From positions 3,472,001 to 3,536,000 of the forward strand of contig NZ_CP182422.1 in assembly GCF_051903075.1 (NCBI RefSeq): a stretch of 64,000 bases of DNA, read 5' to 3'. The position numbers and the translations under genes were made by a program. The DNA comes from Embleya sp051903075. Its GTDB lineage: Bacteria > Actinomycetota > Actinomycetes > Streptomycetales > Streptomycetaceae. Below are positions 52,951 to 61,681 of this stretch, one piece after another. Under the pieces are notes generated by a model. The model was not told the origin of the DNA, ran no database searches, and worked only from the letters and a program-made list of their open reading frames with translations. Numbering within the stretch: the stretch's first letter is position 1; each line of letters opens with the position of its first letter.

Positions 52951-52966
52951 TGTGACCGATCGCACT
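52951..52966. promoter_or_regulatory. Candidate Crp-binding site upstream of crp
   Basis: TGTGACCGATCGCACT contains GTG-N8-CAC, the symmetric core of Crp sites. AC-GTG and CAC-GT flanks extend the inverted repeat (ACTGTG...CACTGT). TTGACC at 52969-52974 just after it could be a -35. The site is 54 bp before the crp start and about 150 bp from nth, consistent with autoregulation. Confidence 0.55.
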
Positions 52967-53019
52967 GTTTGACCGTCCGGCTTCATTGGTGTCGACCAGG
53001 CCGGCCTAGGAGGAACCTC

Positions 53020-53694
53020 GTGGACGACGTTTTGCAGCGGGCTCCGCTGTTCGCGGCGCTCGAAGATGAGGACGCCGCCGAGCTGCGGGCCTCCATGACG
53101 GAGGTCGGGCTCGAGCGCGGGGATTCGCTCTTCCACGAAGGTGACCCGGGCGACCGGCTTTACGTGGTGATCGAGGGCAAGATCAAGCTGCACCGCAGCT
53201 CCAACGACGGCCGGGAGAACATGCTCGCGGTGCTCGGCCCGGGCGAGATGTTCGGCGAGTTGTCGCTGTTCGACCCCGGACCGCGTACGGCGACCGCGAC
53301 CGCGCTGACCGACGTGCGGCTGCTCGGCTTGGGCCACTCCGACCTGCAGCCGTGGCTGACCGGTCGGCCCAAGGTCGCCGCGGCACTGCTGCGGGCGATA
53401 GCCCGTCGGCTCCGGCGGACCAACGAGAGCCTGGGCGACCTGGTCTTCTCCGACGTGCCCGGCCGCGTGGCCAAGGCGCTGCTCGACCTGTCCCGCCGGT
53501 TCGGCGTGCCGGCCGACGAGGGCATCCACGTGGCGCACGACCTCACCCAGGAGGAGCTGGCCCAGCTGGTCGGCGCCTCGCGGGAGACGGTCAACAAGGC
53601 GCTGGCCGACTTCGCGAGCCGGGGCTGGCTGCGGCTGGAGGCGCGTGCGGTGGTCCTGATGGACGTCGAGCGGTTGTCGCGCCGCTCGCGCTAG
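53020..53694 (+). CDS. crp: Cyclic AMP receptor protein Crp
   Basis: 224 aa, as in S. coelicolor Crp. N-terminal cyclic-nucleotide domain with GEMFGELSLFDPGPRTATAT (phosphate-binding cassette), a long dimerisation helix, and a C-terminal winged helix with recognition helix LVGASRETVNKALADF. In streptomycetes Crp controls germination, growth and antibiotic precursor supply. The GTG start has GGAGG 6 nt upstream. Divergent from nth; a likely self-binding site lies upstream. Confidence 0.96.
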   Translation: MDDVLQRAPLFAALEDEDAAELRASMTEVGLERGDSLFHEGDPGDRLYVVIEGKIKLHRSSNDGRENMLAVLGPGEMFGELSLFDPGPRTATATALTDVRLLGLGHSDLQPWLTGRPKVAAALLRAIARRLRRTNESLGDLVFSDVPGRVAKALLDLSRRFGVPADEGIHVAHDLTQEELAQLVGASRETVNKALADFASRGWLRLEARAVVLMDVERLSRRSR

Positions 53695-53712
53695 CACTTC
53701 GTACACATCGAC

Positions 53713-53741
53713 CCGTGGGCCCGCCGTCGGCGGGCCCACGG
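53713..53741. terminator. Terminator between crp and the MBL gene
   Basis: CCGTGGGCCCGCC-GTC-GGCGGGCCCACGG, a perfect 13-bp stem with a 3-nt loop 18 bp after the crp stop. The leftward MBL gene stops at 53762, so it probably serves both strands. Confidence 0.88.
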
Positions 53742-53761
53742 TCGTTCGGGCTGCGGTGCGC

Positions 53762-54595
53762 TCAGGCGTCGGTGCGCTCGGCCAGATACTCCAGCTGGGC
53801 GCGGACCGACAACTCGGCGGCCCACCACACGTCCCGGTCCACGTCGGCGTAGACCCGCCGGACGACCTCCTCGGCGGTGGTGTCACCCGCGGCGACCGCG
53901 GCCTCGACCTGGGCCAGCCGGGCCGCCCGATGCGCCAGGTAGAAGTCGAGCACGCCGGCCGCGTCGTCCAGGATCGGGCCGTGCGCGGGCAGTACGGCGG
54001 TGATCTCGCCGGATTCGGCCAGCGCGCGCAGCCGGCGCAGCGAGTCCAGGTAGTCGCTCAGGCGGCCGTCGGGATGCGCGACCACGGTGGTGCCGCGGCC
54101 GAGCACGGTGTCGCCGGTGATCACGAACCGGTCCTCGGCCACCACGAAGCACACCGAGTCACCCGAATGGCCGGGTGTGGCCAGCACGCGCAGATCGAGC
54201 CCGCCGTCGTCGATCACCTGCCCGTCGATCAGGCCCTCGCCGCCGTAGCGCCACTGCGGGTCGACCGCGTGCACCACCGCGTTGGTGAGCGCCTTCAGGC
54301 CCGCCACGCCCGCCGAGTGATCGGGGTGGCCGTGGGTGAGCAGGATCCGGCCCACCCGGCGGCCCTCGGCCTCGACCGCGGCGACGATCGCGCGCAGATG
54401 GCCCTCGTCGTCGGGGCCCGGATCGATCACCACGGCGGTGTCCGCGCCGGGCTCGGCCACGATCCACGTGTTGGTGCCGTCGAGCGACATCACGCTCGGG
54501 TTGGGCGCGAGCAGACAGGTCACCCGCGCGCTCGCGGGTCCGCCGATGCTCGTGCGGGGGTTGCCGGGCAGGGGCTGTGCGTTCATGGTCGCCAT
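53762..54595 (-). CDS. Metallo-beta-lactamase-fold hydrolase
   Basis: 277 aa. Metal-binding THGHPDHS (HxHxDH), downstream His in ATPGHSGDS and Asp in ITGDTVLG are intact, and a C-terminal helical extension (HRAARLAQVEAAVAAGDTTA) resembles LACTB2-type endoribonucleases/hydrolases. Substrate not evident. ATG 54595 is chosen (AGGTACAGG just upstream); ATG 54586 is possible. Part of the crp-MBL-NUDIX-RidA order also seen in mycobacteria. Confidence 0.85.
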   Translation of the reverse strand: MATMNAQPLPGNPRTSIGGPASARVTCLLAPNPSVMSLDGTNTWIVAEPGADTAVVIDPGPDDEGHLRAIVAAVEAEGRRVGRILLTHGHPDHSAGVAGLKALTNAVVHAVDPQWRYGGEGLIDGQVIDDGGLDLRVLATPGHSGDSVCFVVAEDRFVITGDTVLGRGTTVVAHPDGRLSDYLDSLRRLRALAESGEITAVLPAHGPILDDAAGVLDFYLAHRAARLAQVEAAVAAGDTTAEEVVRRVYADVDRDVWWAAELSVRAQLEYLAERTDA

Positions 54596-54665
54596 CCTGT
54601 ACCTCGGGTGCCCGGGACCGAACAGTGGATCGTCGCGTATCGGCCCCCGGGGCACCGACGCGGGG

Positions 54666-55541
54666 TCAGCGCAGACCGAACGGGTCCGCGATGCCGGGCC
54701 ATTCGAGCACGAGGCGGTCTCCGTCGAAACGGCCCCGCGCCATGATCGGGCTGATCTCGCGGTCCGCGGCGGCGGCCAGCGCGGCGGCGGGGTCGGCGAG
54801 TTCGGCCAGGTGGCGCAGCGTGTCGATGGTGGGCGGCAACATCGCCATCTCCTGCGCGCGGTGTTGGGCCAGCGCGTCGGCGGGGCGGGCCCAGGTGACC
54901 CGGTCCGCCTCGCCCGAGACGTCGCGGGTGCGTTGGCCGGCGGGCAGCGCGGCGACGAAGAACCACGTGTCGTAGCGCCGGTCCTCGAATTCCGGGGTGA
55001 TCCAGCGCGCCCACGCGCCGAGCAGGTCGGAGCGCAGCACCAGGTCGCGGCCGGCCAGGAACTCGGTGAAGGTGCGCTCGCGGGCCACCAGCGCGGCGCG
55101 GTCGGCCTCCCAGTCGGCGCCGGTCGTATCCGAGACGACGGTGGTCGGGTCGGGCCCGGCGAGCAGCACGCCGGATTCCTCGAAGGTCTCCCGGACCGCC
55201 GCGCACACGATCGCGCGGGCCTCGGCGACCGTGGTGCCCAGCCGTTCGGCCCACTCGGCGGGTTCGGGTCCGGCCCAGGCGGGCGAGTGGTCCGCGTCGC
55301 GGGGGTCGACCCCGCCGCCGGGGAAGGCGTACATCCCGGCCGCGAACTTCATCGTGGTGTGCCGGCGCAGCAGGTACGCCTCGGGCCCTCGGGGACGGTC
55401 GCGCAGCAGCACCACGGTCGCCGCGCGGCGCGGGGGCACCGGTTCGGCCTCGCCGGCGATGATCGCGCGGGCCCGCTCGGTCCAGGACGCGGGCATGCCC
55501 GGCTGGGCGCTCCCGGCTTGCGTACTCCCCGTTTCGGCCAT
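54666..55541 (-). CDS. NUDIX hydrolase
   Basis: 291 aa. NUDIX signature in variant form: YAFPGGGVDPRD then, after a 30-residue insertion, ARAIVCAAVRETFEESGVLL (REXXEEXG). An insertion between the GG and the REXXEE helix is seen in NUDT19-like and Streptomyces homologues and may act on CoA derivatives. ATG 55541 (MAETGSTQ) is used; ATG 55577 is in frame and close to GGGGTCAGGG. It lies just downstream of the RidA terminator, so it needs its own promoter. Confidence 0.8.
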   Translation of the reverse strand: MAETGSTQAGSAQPGMPASWTERARAIIAGEAEPVPPRRAATVVLLRDRPRGPEAYLLRRHTTMKFAAGMYAFPGGGVDPRDADHSPAWAGPEPAEWAERLGTTVAEARAIVCAAVRETFEESGVLLAGPDPTTVVSDTTGADWEADRAALVARERTFTEFLAGRDLVLRSDLLGAWARWITPEFEDRRYDTWFFVAALPAGQRTRDVSGEADRVTWARPADALAQHRAQEMAMLPPTIDTLRHLAELADPAAALAAAADREISPIMARGRFDGDRLVLEWPGIADPFGLR

Positions 55542-55595
55542 GCGCCGGATCGTACGCCTGACCGAGTCAAGTTCCATCCCTGACCCCCCGAAACC

Positions 55596-55630
55596 GAGCG
55601 GACCCGCCCCTTTCGGGTGCGGGTCCGCTC
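55596..55630 (-). terminator. Terminator after the ridA-like gene
   Basis: GAGCGGACCCGC (55596-55607) pairs with GCGGGTCCGCTC (55619-55630), a perfect 12-bp stem with an 11-nt loop, 36 bp beyond the RidA stop on the minus strand. Confidence 0.85.
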
Positions 55631-55665
55631 CGTGCGTACCTCGGCGGGGACGCGCGCCGTTCGGG

Positions 55666-56133
55666 TCAGACCACCTCGACGAGGATCTCCACCTCGACGG
55701 GGGCGTCGAGCGGCAGCACCGCCACGCCGACCGCGCTGCGCGCATGCCGGCCGGCCTCGCCGAAGACCTCGCCGAGCAGTTCGCTGGCGCCGTTGATCAC
55801 GCCGGGCTGCCCGGTGAAGTCGGGGGCGCTGGCCACGAAGCCGACCACCTTGACCACCCGGCGCACCAGCGCGAGGTCGCCGAGTTCGGCCTTGACCGCC
55901 GCGAGCGCGTTGAGCGCGCACTGCCGCGCGAGCTCCTTCGCCTCCTCGGCGGTGACCTCGGCGCCGACCTTGCCGGTCGCGGGCAGCTTGCCCTCGATCA
56001 TCGGCAGCTGGCCGGAGGTGTGGATGTAATTGCCGGTGCGGACCGCGGGCACGTAGGCCGCGACCGGGGGCACCACGCCGGGCAGCGTCAGGCCCAGGTC
56101 GGTGATGCGCTGTTCGGGGTGTACCTCGCTCAC
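55666..56133 (-). CDS. RidA/YjgF-family protein
   Basis: 155 aa. RidA fold: YVPAVRTGNYIHTSGQLPM, QCALNALAAVKAELGDL, VVKVVGFVASAPDF and a final PVEVEILVEVV strand. RidA deaminates reactive enamine/imine intermediates from PLP enzymes, but the catalytic Arg of the canonical CTARV/C(V)R segment is not obvious here (ARSAVGVAVLPLDAPVEVEI has Ser-Ala-Val), so it belongs to a divergent subfamily. The GTG start overlaps the DUF4177 stop by 4 nt. Confidence 0.82.
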   Translation of the reverse strand: MSEVHPEQRITDLGLTLPGVVPPVAAYVPAVRTGNYIHTSGQLPMIEGKLPATGKVGAEVTAEEAKELARQCALNALAAVKAELGDLALVRRVVKVVGFVASAPDFTGQPGVINGASELLGEVFGEAGRHARSAVGVAVLPLDAPVEVEILVEVV

Positions 56134-56294
56134 GCCGCCACCTGCTTCGCCCGCTTCATGTAGGCCACCAGGCTCTCCGGGTTCGGACCCGGCACCACCT
56201 GGACGAGTTCCCAGCCGTCGTCGCCCCAGTTGTCCAGAATCTGCTTGGTCGCGTGCACCAGCAGGGGGACGGTCACGTATTCCCACTTCGTCAT
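56130..56294 (-). CDS. Small DUF4177-family protein
   Basis: 54 aa. MTKWEYVTVPLLVHATKQIL DNWGDDGWELVQVVPG matches the DUF4177 pattern (WEY..., ...GWELV.V). No known function. It is translationally coupled to the ridA-like gene (GTGA overlap). Only GGA precedes the ATG. Convergence with nothing; the AsnC gene stop lies 11 bp upstream on the same strand. Confidence 0.8.
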   Translation of the reverse strand: MTKWEYVTVPLLVHATKQILDNWGDDGWELVQVVPGPNPESLVAYMKRAKQVAA

Positions 56295-56305
56295 GGGTCC
56301 AGACT

Positions 56306-56758
56306 TTAGACCGACACGTCCGGCGGTTCGACGGGGCGCCACGCCACCGGCGAGGACAACACCATCGTGCTGGAGGGTTTGCCGTGCTCGGCGAGCCGGT
56401 CGATGAGCACCTGGAAGTCGACCATGGTGGCGACCGCGACCATCAGCAGGCAACACGCGTCGCCGGTGACCCGGTGCACCTGGAGCACCTCGGGCCATTC
56501 GCGCACCGTGTCCGCGTCGCGGCGCAGCAGACAGCCCGGGCCGTAGCAGTTCATCCGGACCAGGGCGACCACGCCGCGGCCGGCCGCCGCCGGGTCCACG
56601 TGCGCGTGGTAGCCGGTGATCACGCCGCTGTGTTCGAGTCGGCGCACCCGGGTGGCCACCGCCGGCGCGGAGAGGTTGATCCGCCGGGACAGTTCGTTGA
56701 GCGAGGTCCGGGCGTCGCGTTGCAGTTCGGCGAGCAGTCTGCGGTCGATCGCGTCCAT
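56306..56758 (-). CDS. Lrp/AsnC-family regulator
   Basis: 150 aa. N-terminal helix-turn-helix MDAIDRRLLAELQRDARTSL NELSRRINLSAPAVATRVRRL, then the RAM ligand domain (VVALVRMNCYGPGC, VLQVHRVTGDACCLLMVAVA). ATG 56758 has GGAGG 8 nt upstream. Divergent from the tryptophan dioxygenase-like gene at 56927, so it is the likely regulator of the kynurenine genes, perhaps sensing tryptophan or kynurenine. Four Cys occur in the RAM region, which is unusual. Confidence 0.88.
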   Translation of the reverse strand: MDAIDRRLLAELQRDARTSLNELSRRINLSAPAVATRVRRLEHSGVITGYHAHVDPAAAGRGVVALVRMNCYGPGCLLRRDADTVREWPEVLQVHRVTGDACCLLMVAVATMVDFQVLIDRLAEHGKPSSTMVLSSPVAWRPVEPPDVSV

Positions 56759-56926
56759 GTTCGCCCTCCGTTCACGATCGTGAGGGTATGTCGTCCGACA
56801 CGTTGCGAGCGTAAACCGAATCGGCCGTTCCGAGGTTCGACGCCCATTCCCAACCGAGCCGTCGCACGATTGCATGTGGGCACTCCCCGACCGGCCCCCG
56901 GCGGGCCCGGCGCGAGAGGTGGACGC

Positions 56927-57790
56927 ATGGCGATCGGCGCACCGACGCCCCGAAACGAACCCGCGCACGGCGTCCACCCGCCAAACGTGCGACCGGCCGG
57001 CGCGATCCCCTACGCGGACTACGCGAGACTCGACACCCTGCTGTCCCTCCAGCGCACCCGCACCGACGTGCCCGCCGAGATGTCGTTCCTGATCGCGTCC
57101 CAGGTGATGGAGTTGTTGTTCGCGCTGCTCCGGCACGAATGGACGATCGCGGGCGAGCGGCTCGACGCCGACGACGTGGCGGGCGCGACCGACACGCTGC
57201 GGCGCAGCGTGCGCGAGTTGGACGTGCTGGTGTCCACGTGGGACCTGCTCGCCACGCTCACCCCCGGCGAGTTCGGCGCGTTCCGCGAGGAGTTGGGCGA
57301 GGCGTCCGGCTTCCAGTCGTACCTGTACCGGCACCTGGAGTTCCTGCTCGGGATCAAGCGCGCGGGGGTGCTGCGGGGCTACGTGGGCACCCCGGACGTG
57401 CACGCGGAACTGGATCGGGCGTTGCGGGCGCCGAGCCTGTACGACCACGCGCTGGACCTGCTCGCCCGGCGGGGCCTGTGCGAGGCCGCGAGCGGGCGGT
57501 CCGACCCGAGCCGGCCCTACGAGCCGACGGAGGACGTCGAACGCGCGTGGGCGGGCGCCTACACCGACGGGGTGCGCGATCTGGTCGCTCTCGGCGAGGT
57601 GTTGACCGACATCTCCGAGCGCTGGACCCGCTGGCGCGAGCGGCATCTGGCCGCCACACTGCGAGCGCTGGGGAACCGACCGGGAACGGGCGGTTCGGCC
57701 GGTGCTTCTTGGTTGGCACAGACCGTACGCGTGCGCGTTTTTCCCGAGTTGTGGACCATGCGCACCTTGGTCGAACCATCGAAGTCCTGA
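56927..57790 (+). CDS. Tryptophan 2,3-dioxygenase-family protein
   Basis: 287 aa. The family opens the indole ring of tryptophan to N-formylkynurenine using heme. Proximal His240 in WRERHLAAT and the substrate loop GTGGSAGASWL are present, as is YRHLEFLLGIK. At the distal position, where characterised TDOs read HQxxELWFK, this protein reads SQVMELLFA: Ser58 replaces the catalytic-side His and Trp is lost. Human IDO1 also has Ser here, so oxygenation remains possible; substrate may differ. GAGGTGG lies 4 nt before the ATG. kynU follows 22 bp later; no formamidase gene is seen. Confidence 0.8.
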   Translation: MAIGAPTPRNEPAHGVHPPNVRPAGAIPYADYARLDTLLSLQRTRTDVPAEMSFLIASQVMELLFALLRHEWTIAGERLDADDVAGATDTLRRSVRELDVLVSTWDLLATLTPGEFGAFREELGEASGFQSYLYRHLEFLLGIKRAGVLRGYVGTPDVHAELDRALRAPSLYDHALDLLARRGLCEAASGRSDPSRPYEPTEDVERAWAGAYTDGVRDLVALGEVLTDISERWTRWRERHLAATLRALGNRPGTGGSAGASWLAQTVRVRVFPELWTMRTLVEPSKS

Positions 57791-57812
57791 TTCATCGAAA
57801 GACTGGTGGAGC

Positions 57813-59108
57813 ATGTCGGATTCCTCGTTGAACACGGTCGCCGACGATTCGGCGGACCAACGCTCGACCGCCGGCCTCGCGGCCGGGCGGAGCACCACCG
57901 CGGCGGCGCTCGACGCCGCCGATCCGCTGGCGCACGTGCGCCAGCGGTTCCTGCTGCCGGAGGGTGTGATCTACCTCGACGGCAACTCGCTCGGCGCGCT
58001 GCCCGCCGGCGTACCCGAGGCGCTGCGGGACGCGGTGCACCGGCAGTGGGGCACGGACCTGATCCGGTCCTGGAACGCCAACGACTGGTGGGGCGCGCCC
58101 GCGCGGATCGGCGACCGGATCGGCGCGCTGATCGGCGCCGCGCCCGGCCGGGTGGTCTGCGGCGACTCGACGTCGGTACAGATCTTCAACGCGATCGCGG
58201 GCGCGCTGCGGCTGCGCCCGGGGCGCACCGTGGTGCTGGCCGACCCGGACAGCTTCCCGACCGACCTCTACCTGGCCGACTCGATCGCCGGCCTGCTCGG
58301 TGCCGAGGTGCGCCGGGTGCCGGTCGGCGAGGCGGCCGAGGTGTTGCGCGCGGACGGCGACACGATCGCGGTGATCGCGTACAACCACGTCGACTACCGC
58401 AGCGGCGAGTTGCGCGACCTGCCCGGCCTGACCGCCGCCGCGCACGCCGCCGGTGCGTTGGCCCTGTGGGACGTGTGCCACTCCGCGGGCGCGTTCCCGA
58501 TCGACCTGGACGCGCACGAGGTGGACCTCGCGGTGGGGTGCGGCTACAAGTACCTGTCCGGCGGGCCCGGCGCGCCTGCGTTCGTCTACGTCGCCGAGCG
58601 GCACATCGCCGCGTTCGAGCCCGCGCTGACCGGCTGGCACGGGCACGCGAACCCGTTCGGCATGGAGGCCGGCTACGCCCCGGCGCCCGGCATCGAGCGG
58701 GCCCGGATCGGCACGCCCCCGCTGCTGTCCATGCTCGCCCTGGAGGCCGCCCTCGACGCCTACGACGGGGTGTCCATGGCCGAGGTGCGGGCCAAGGGCC
58801 TGGCGCTGACCGACCTGTTCATCGCGTGCGTGGGCGACCTGGGCCTGGAGACGCTGACCCCGACCGAACACGCGCGGCGCGGCAGCCAGGTCGCGGTGCG
58901 CCACTCCGAGGCGCACGCGGTGATGGCGGCGCTGATCGACCGCGGGGTGATCGGCGACGTGCGACCGCCGGACGTGCTGCGCTTCGGCTTCAACCCGCTC
59001 TACATCGGACACGCCGACGTGGTCGAGGCCGCGCGGGTGCTCGGGGACATCCTGGAGACGGGGGCGTACAAGGAAGCGCGCTACGCCGTTCGGTCGACGG
59101 TGACGTGA
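57813..59108 (+). CDS. kynU: Kynureninase
   Basis: 431 aa. PLP enzyme that cleaves kynurenine to anthranilate and alanine. Fold-type I features: YLDGNSLGALPAG, NDWWGAPARIGDRIG, DSTSVQIFNAIAG, ALWDVCHSAGAFP (PLP Asp), and the Schiff-base Lys in GCGYKYLSGGPGAPAF. ATG 57813 has GGTGGAG close upstream. It forms an operon with the dioxygenase gene, supporting tryptophan catabolism or anthranilate supply; an AsnC regulator is divergent. Confidence 0.92.
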   Translation: MSDSSLNTVADDSADQRSTAGLAAGRSTTAAALDAADPLAHVRQRFLLPEGVIYLDGNSLGALPAGVPEALRDAVHRQWGTDLIRSWNANDWWGAPARIGDRIGALIGAAPGRVVCGDSTSVQIFNAIAGALRLRPGRTVVLADPDSFPTDLYLADSIAGLLGAEVRRVPVGEAAEVLRADGDTIAVIAYNHVDYRSGELRDLPGLTAAAHAAGALALWDVCHSAGAFPIDLDAHEVDLAVGCGYKYLSGGPGAPAFVYVAERHIAAFEPALTGWHGHANPFGMEAGYAPAPGIERARIGTPPLLSMLALEAALDAYDGVSMAEVRAKGLALTDLFIACVGDLGLETLTPTEHARRGSQVAVRHSEAHAVMAALIDRGVIGDVRPPDVLRFGFNPLYIGHADVVEAARVLGDILETGAYKEARYAVRSTVT

Positions 59109-59256
59109 CGCGGGTCACCCCGGGGGGATCACCTCCGACCGGGCGGGGAGCGGGTGGTTAGGCTCGACTCGTGAGTTTGGGTGCGAGGTCACACGGGTCC
59201 GGTGGTTGCACGCGTGCGGCCGAATGGCGCAAGCCTTCGAGGGCAGGGATCCGGGC

Positions 59257-60318
59257 ATGCCGCCGCCCCGAGCCGAGCGCGCCGCCCCGTCCCGCCGGGC
59301 GGCTGCCGTGACCACGTGGCCGGCGGGCGCACGCACGACCGACGGCGACGCCGATTGGGAGGGCGTGCGCCTGCACGTGGTCAGCGGCAAGGGCGGCACC
59401 GGCAAGACCACCGTGGCCGCCGCCCTCGCCCTGGCGCTGGCCACCGGCGGGCGGCGCACGCTGCTGGTCGAGGTCGAGGGACGGCAGGGCATCGCGCAGC
59501 TCTTCGACTGTCCGCATCTGCCCTACGAGGACCGCAGGATCGCGGTCGCCCCGGGTGGTGGCGAGGTGTACGCGCTCGCGATCGACCCGGAGGAGGCGTT
59601 GCTCGAATACCTCGACATGTTCTACCACCTGGGCCGGGCCGGTAAGGGCCTGAAGAAGCTGGGCGCGATCGACTTCGCCACCACCATCGCGCCCGGTCTG
59701 CGCGACGTGCTGCTGACCGGGAAGGCGTGCGAGTCGGCCCGGCGGCGGGTGCAGGGGGCGTTCGCCTACGACGCGGTGGTGATGGACGCGCCGCCGACCG
59801 GGCGCATCGCGCGCTTCCTCAACGTCAACACCGAGGTGGCCGGGCTGGCCCGGTTCGGTCCGATCCACACCCAGGCCGAGGCGGTGATGGGGGTGATCCG
59901 CTCGGCGCAGACCGCGGTGCACCTGGTCACCCTGCTCGAGGAGATGCCGGTCCAGGAGACCGTGGACGGTGTCGCCGAACTGCGCGCGTCGGGCCTGCCC
60001 ACCGGCGGTGTGGTGATCAACATGGCCCGCCCGCCGCTCCAGGCCGAGGACGAGAGCGACACCGGCCGGCGGCTGACGCCCGAGTTGCTCGAGGCCGGGC
60101 TGCTCGCCGGCGGGATCAAGCCCACCCGGCCGCTGGTCGCCTCGCTGCTCGGCGAAGCCGACGAGCACGCGAGCCGGATCGAGTTGGAGAGCACCGGCCG
60201 GGCCCTGGTCCGCGGCCTGGATCTGCCGGTCTACGAACTGCCGCTGCTGGCCGACGGGATGGATCTGGGCGGTCTGTACCGCCTCGCCGAAGCGCTGCGC
60301 GAGCAGGGGATGGCATGA
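59257..60318 (+). CDS. ArsA/Get3-like ATPase, first of a pair
   Basis: 353 aa. Deviant Walker A VSGKGGTGKTT, switch I LLVEVEGRQGIAQLF and switch II VVMDAPPTGRIARFLN. Single ATPase domain without the arsenite Cys triad, so arsenic export is unlikely. In mycobacteria the paired genes Rv3679/Rv3680 form a Get3-like heterodimer upstream of whiB4; the same order holds here with wblA. ATG 59257 (AGGGCAGGG upstream) is used; GTG 59308 is possible. The stop overlaps the next start (ATGA). Confidence 0.86.
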   Translation: MPPPRAERAAPSRRAAAVTTWPAGARTTDGDADWEGVRLHVVSGKGGTGKTTVAAALALALATGGRRTLLVEVEGRQGIAQLFDCPHLPYEDRRIAVAPGGGEVYALAIDPEEALLEYLDMFYHLGRAGKGLKKLGAIDFATTIAPGLRDVLLTGKACESARRRVQGAFAYDAVVMDAPPTGRIARFLNVNTEVAGLARFGPIHTQAEAVMGVIRSAQTAVHLVTLLEEMPVQETVDGVAELRASGLPTGGVVINMARPPLQAEDESDTGRRLTPELLEAGLLAGGIKPTRPLVASLLGEADEHASRIELESTGRALVRGLDLPVYELPLLADGMDLGGLYRLAEALREQGMA

Positions 60319-61496
60319 ACAGGCTGGAGATCGACGCGCTGCTCGACGACCCGGGCACCCGCATCCTGGTGTGTTGCGGCTCCGGCGGCGTGGGCAAGAC
60401 CACCACGGCCGCGGCGCTCGGGCTGCGCGCGGCCGAACGTGGTCGCGACGTGGTGGTGCTGACCATCGACCCGGCGCGCCGACTGGCCCAGTCGATGGGG
60501 CTGACCGAGTTGGACAACACGCCCCGACGGGTCGTCGACGTCGACGAGACCAAGGGCGGCAGCCTGCACGCGATGATGCTCGACATGAAGCGCACGTTCG
60601 ACGAGATCGTCGAACAACACGCCGACCCCGAGCGCGCGCAGCAGATCCTCGACAACCCCTTCTACCAGTCGTTGTCCTCCAGCTTCGCCGGCACGCAGGA
60701 ATACATGGCGATGGAGAAGCTGGGCCAGTTGCACGCGACCGGCGAGTGGGACCTGATCGTGGTGGACACCCCGCCGAGTCGCTCCGCCCTCGACTTCCTG
60801 GACGCCCCCCAGCGTCTCGGCTCGTTCCTGGACGGCCGGCTGATCCGGATACTGTCCGCCCCCGCCAAGGTCGGCGGACGCGGCGCGCTGAAGTTCCTGT
60901 CGGCGGGCATGGGGATGATGACCGGCGCGCTGAGCAAGGTGGTCGGCGCCCACCTGCTGACCGACATCCAGACCTTCGTGGCCGCGCTCGACACCACCTT
61001 CGGCGGCTTCCGCAAGCGGGCCGACGCGACCTACAAGCTGCTCCAGGCCCGGGGCACCTCGTTCCTGGTGGTCGCCGCGCCGGAAAAGGACGCGCTGCGC
61101 GAGGCCGCGTACTTCGTCGACCGGCTCGGCACCGAGCGCATGCCGCTGGCCGGCCTGGTGCTCAACCGGGTGCACGCCACGAGCGCGGGGCGGCTGTCCG
61201 CGGAGCGGAGCCTGGCGGCGGCGGAGTCGCTGACCGAGCGGGCCGACGACCTCGACGACCCCGGCGACGGGGATTCGGCCGACGACGCACCGCAGCCCGC
61301 CGATCTGCGGCTGGTCGCGGGACTGCTCACGCTGCACGCCGAGCGGCTGCGGGTGATCGACCGCGAGGAGCGCATGCGGACCCGCTTCACGTCGATCCAC
61401 CCCGAGGTACGGGTGACCGAGGTCCCGGCGCTGCCCGGAGACGTGCACGACCTGGCGGGTCTGCGCGTCATCGGCGAGAGCCTGGGCTCCGGCTGA
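60315..61496 (+). CDS. ArsA/Get3-like ATPase, second of a pair
   Basis: 393 aa. P-loop CCGSGGVGKTTT, switch I VLTIDPARRLAQSMG, switch II VVDTPPSRSALDFLD. Relative to its partner it carries extra segments (AMMLDMKRTFDEIVEQHADP and an acidic DDLDDPGDGDSADDAP loop near residue 320). The 4-nt overlap with the preceding gene implies stoichiometric translation and probably a heterodimer. A client is unknown. Confidence 0.86.
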   Translation: MNRLEIDALLDDPGTRILVCCGSGGVGKTTTAAALGLRAAERGRDVVVLTIDPARRLAQSMGLTELDNTPRRVVDVDETKGGSLHAMMLDMKRTFDEIVEQHADPERAQQILDNPFYQSLSSSFAGTQEYMAMEKLGQLHATGEWDLIVVDTPPSRSALDFLDAPQRLGSFLDGRLIRILSAPAKVGGRGALKFLSAGMGMMTGALSKVVGAHLLTDIQTFVAALDTTFGGFRKRADATYKLLQARGTSFLVVAAPEKDALREAAYFVDRLGTERMPLAGLVLNRVHATSAGRLSAERSLAAAESLTERADDLDDPGDGDSADDAPQPADLRLVAGLLTLHAERLRVIDREERMRTRFTSIHPEVRVTEVPALPGDVHDLAGLRVIGESLGSG

Positions 61497-61564
61497 CCTC
61501 GCGGCCGGGCCGGACCCGCGGGCCCGGGTGATCCGGACCGCGGTGACCCACCGCCCGACGTCTC

Positions 61565-61617
61565 GTCACCACCCCGCCGGGACCCGGGCCTGACTCCCGG
61601 CCCCGGCGGGCGGTGAC
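61565..61617. terminator. Hairpin between arsA-like gene and wblA
   Basis: GTCACC (61565-61570) with GGTGAC (61612-61617) outside, and CCCGCCGGG (61573-61581) with CCCGGCGGG (61602-61610, one base register shift) inside. It lies between convergent genes. Confidence 0.7.
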
Positions 61618-61681
61618 GTGCGCGCGCGATGGCGTTGCTTGCGGATGCGGCGGTGTCGAAGGTGCCGACCTCGGGTCGTCC

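Noticed and set aside
59257..61496. Arsenite efflux (ars) system
   Set aside because: The ATPases lack the metalloid Cys residues, and no arsB, arsC or arsR gene is present.
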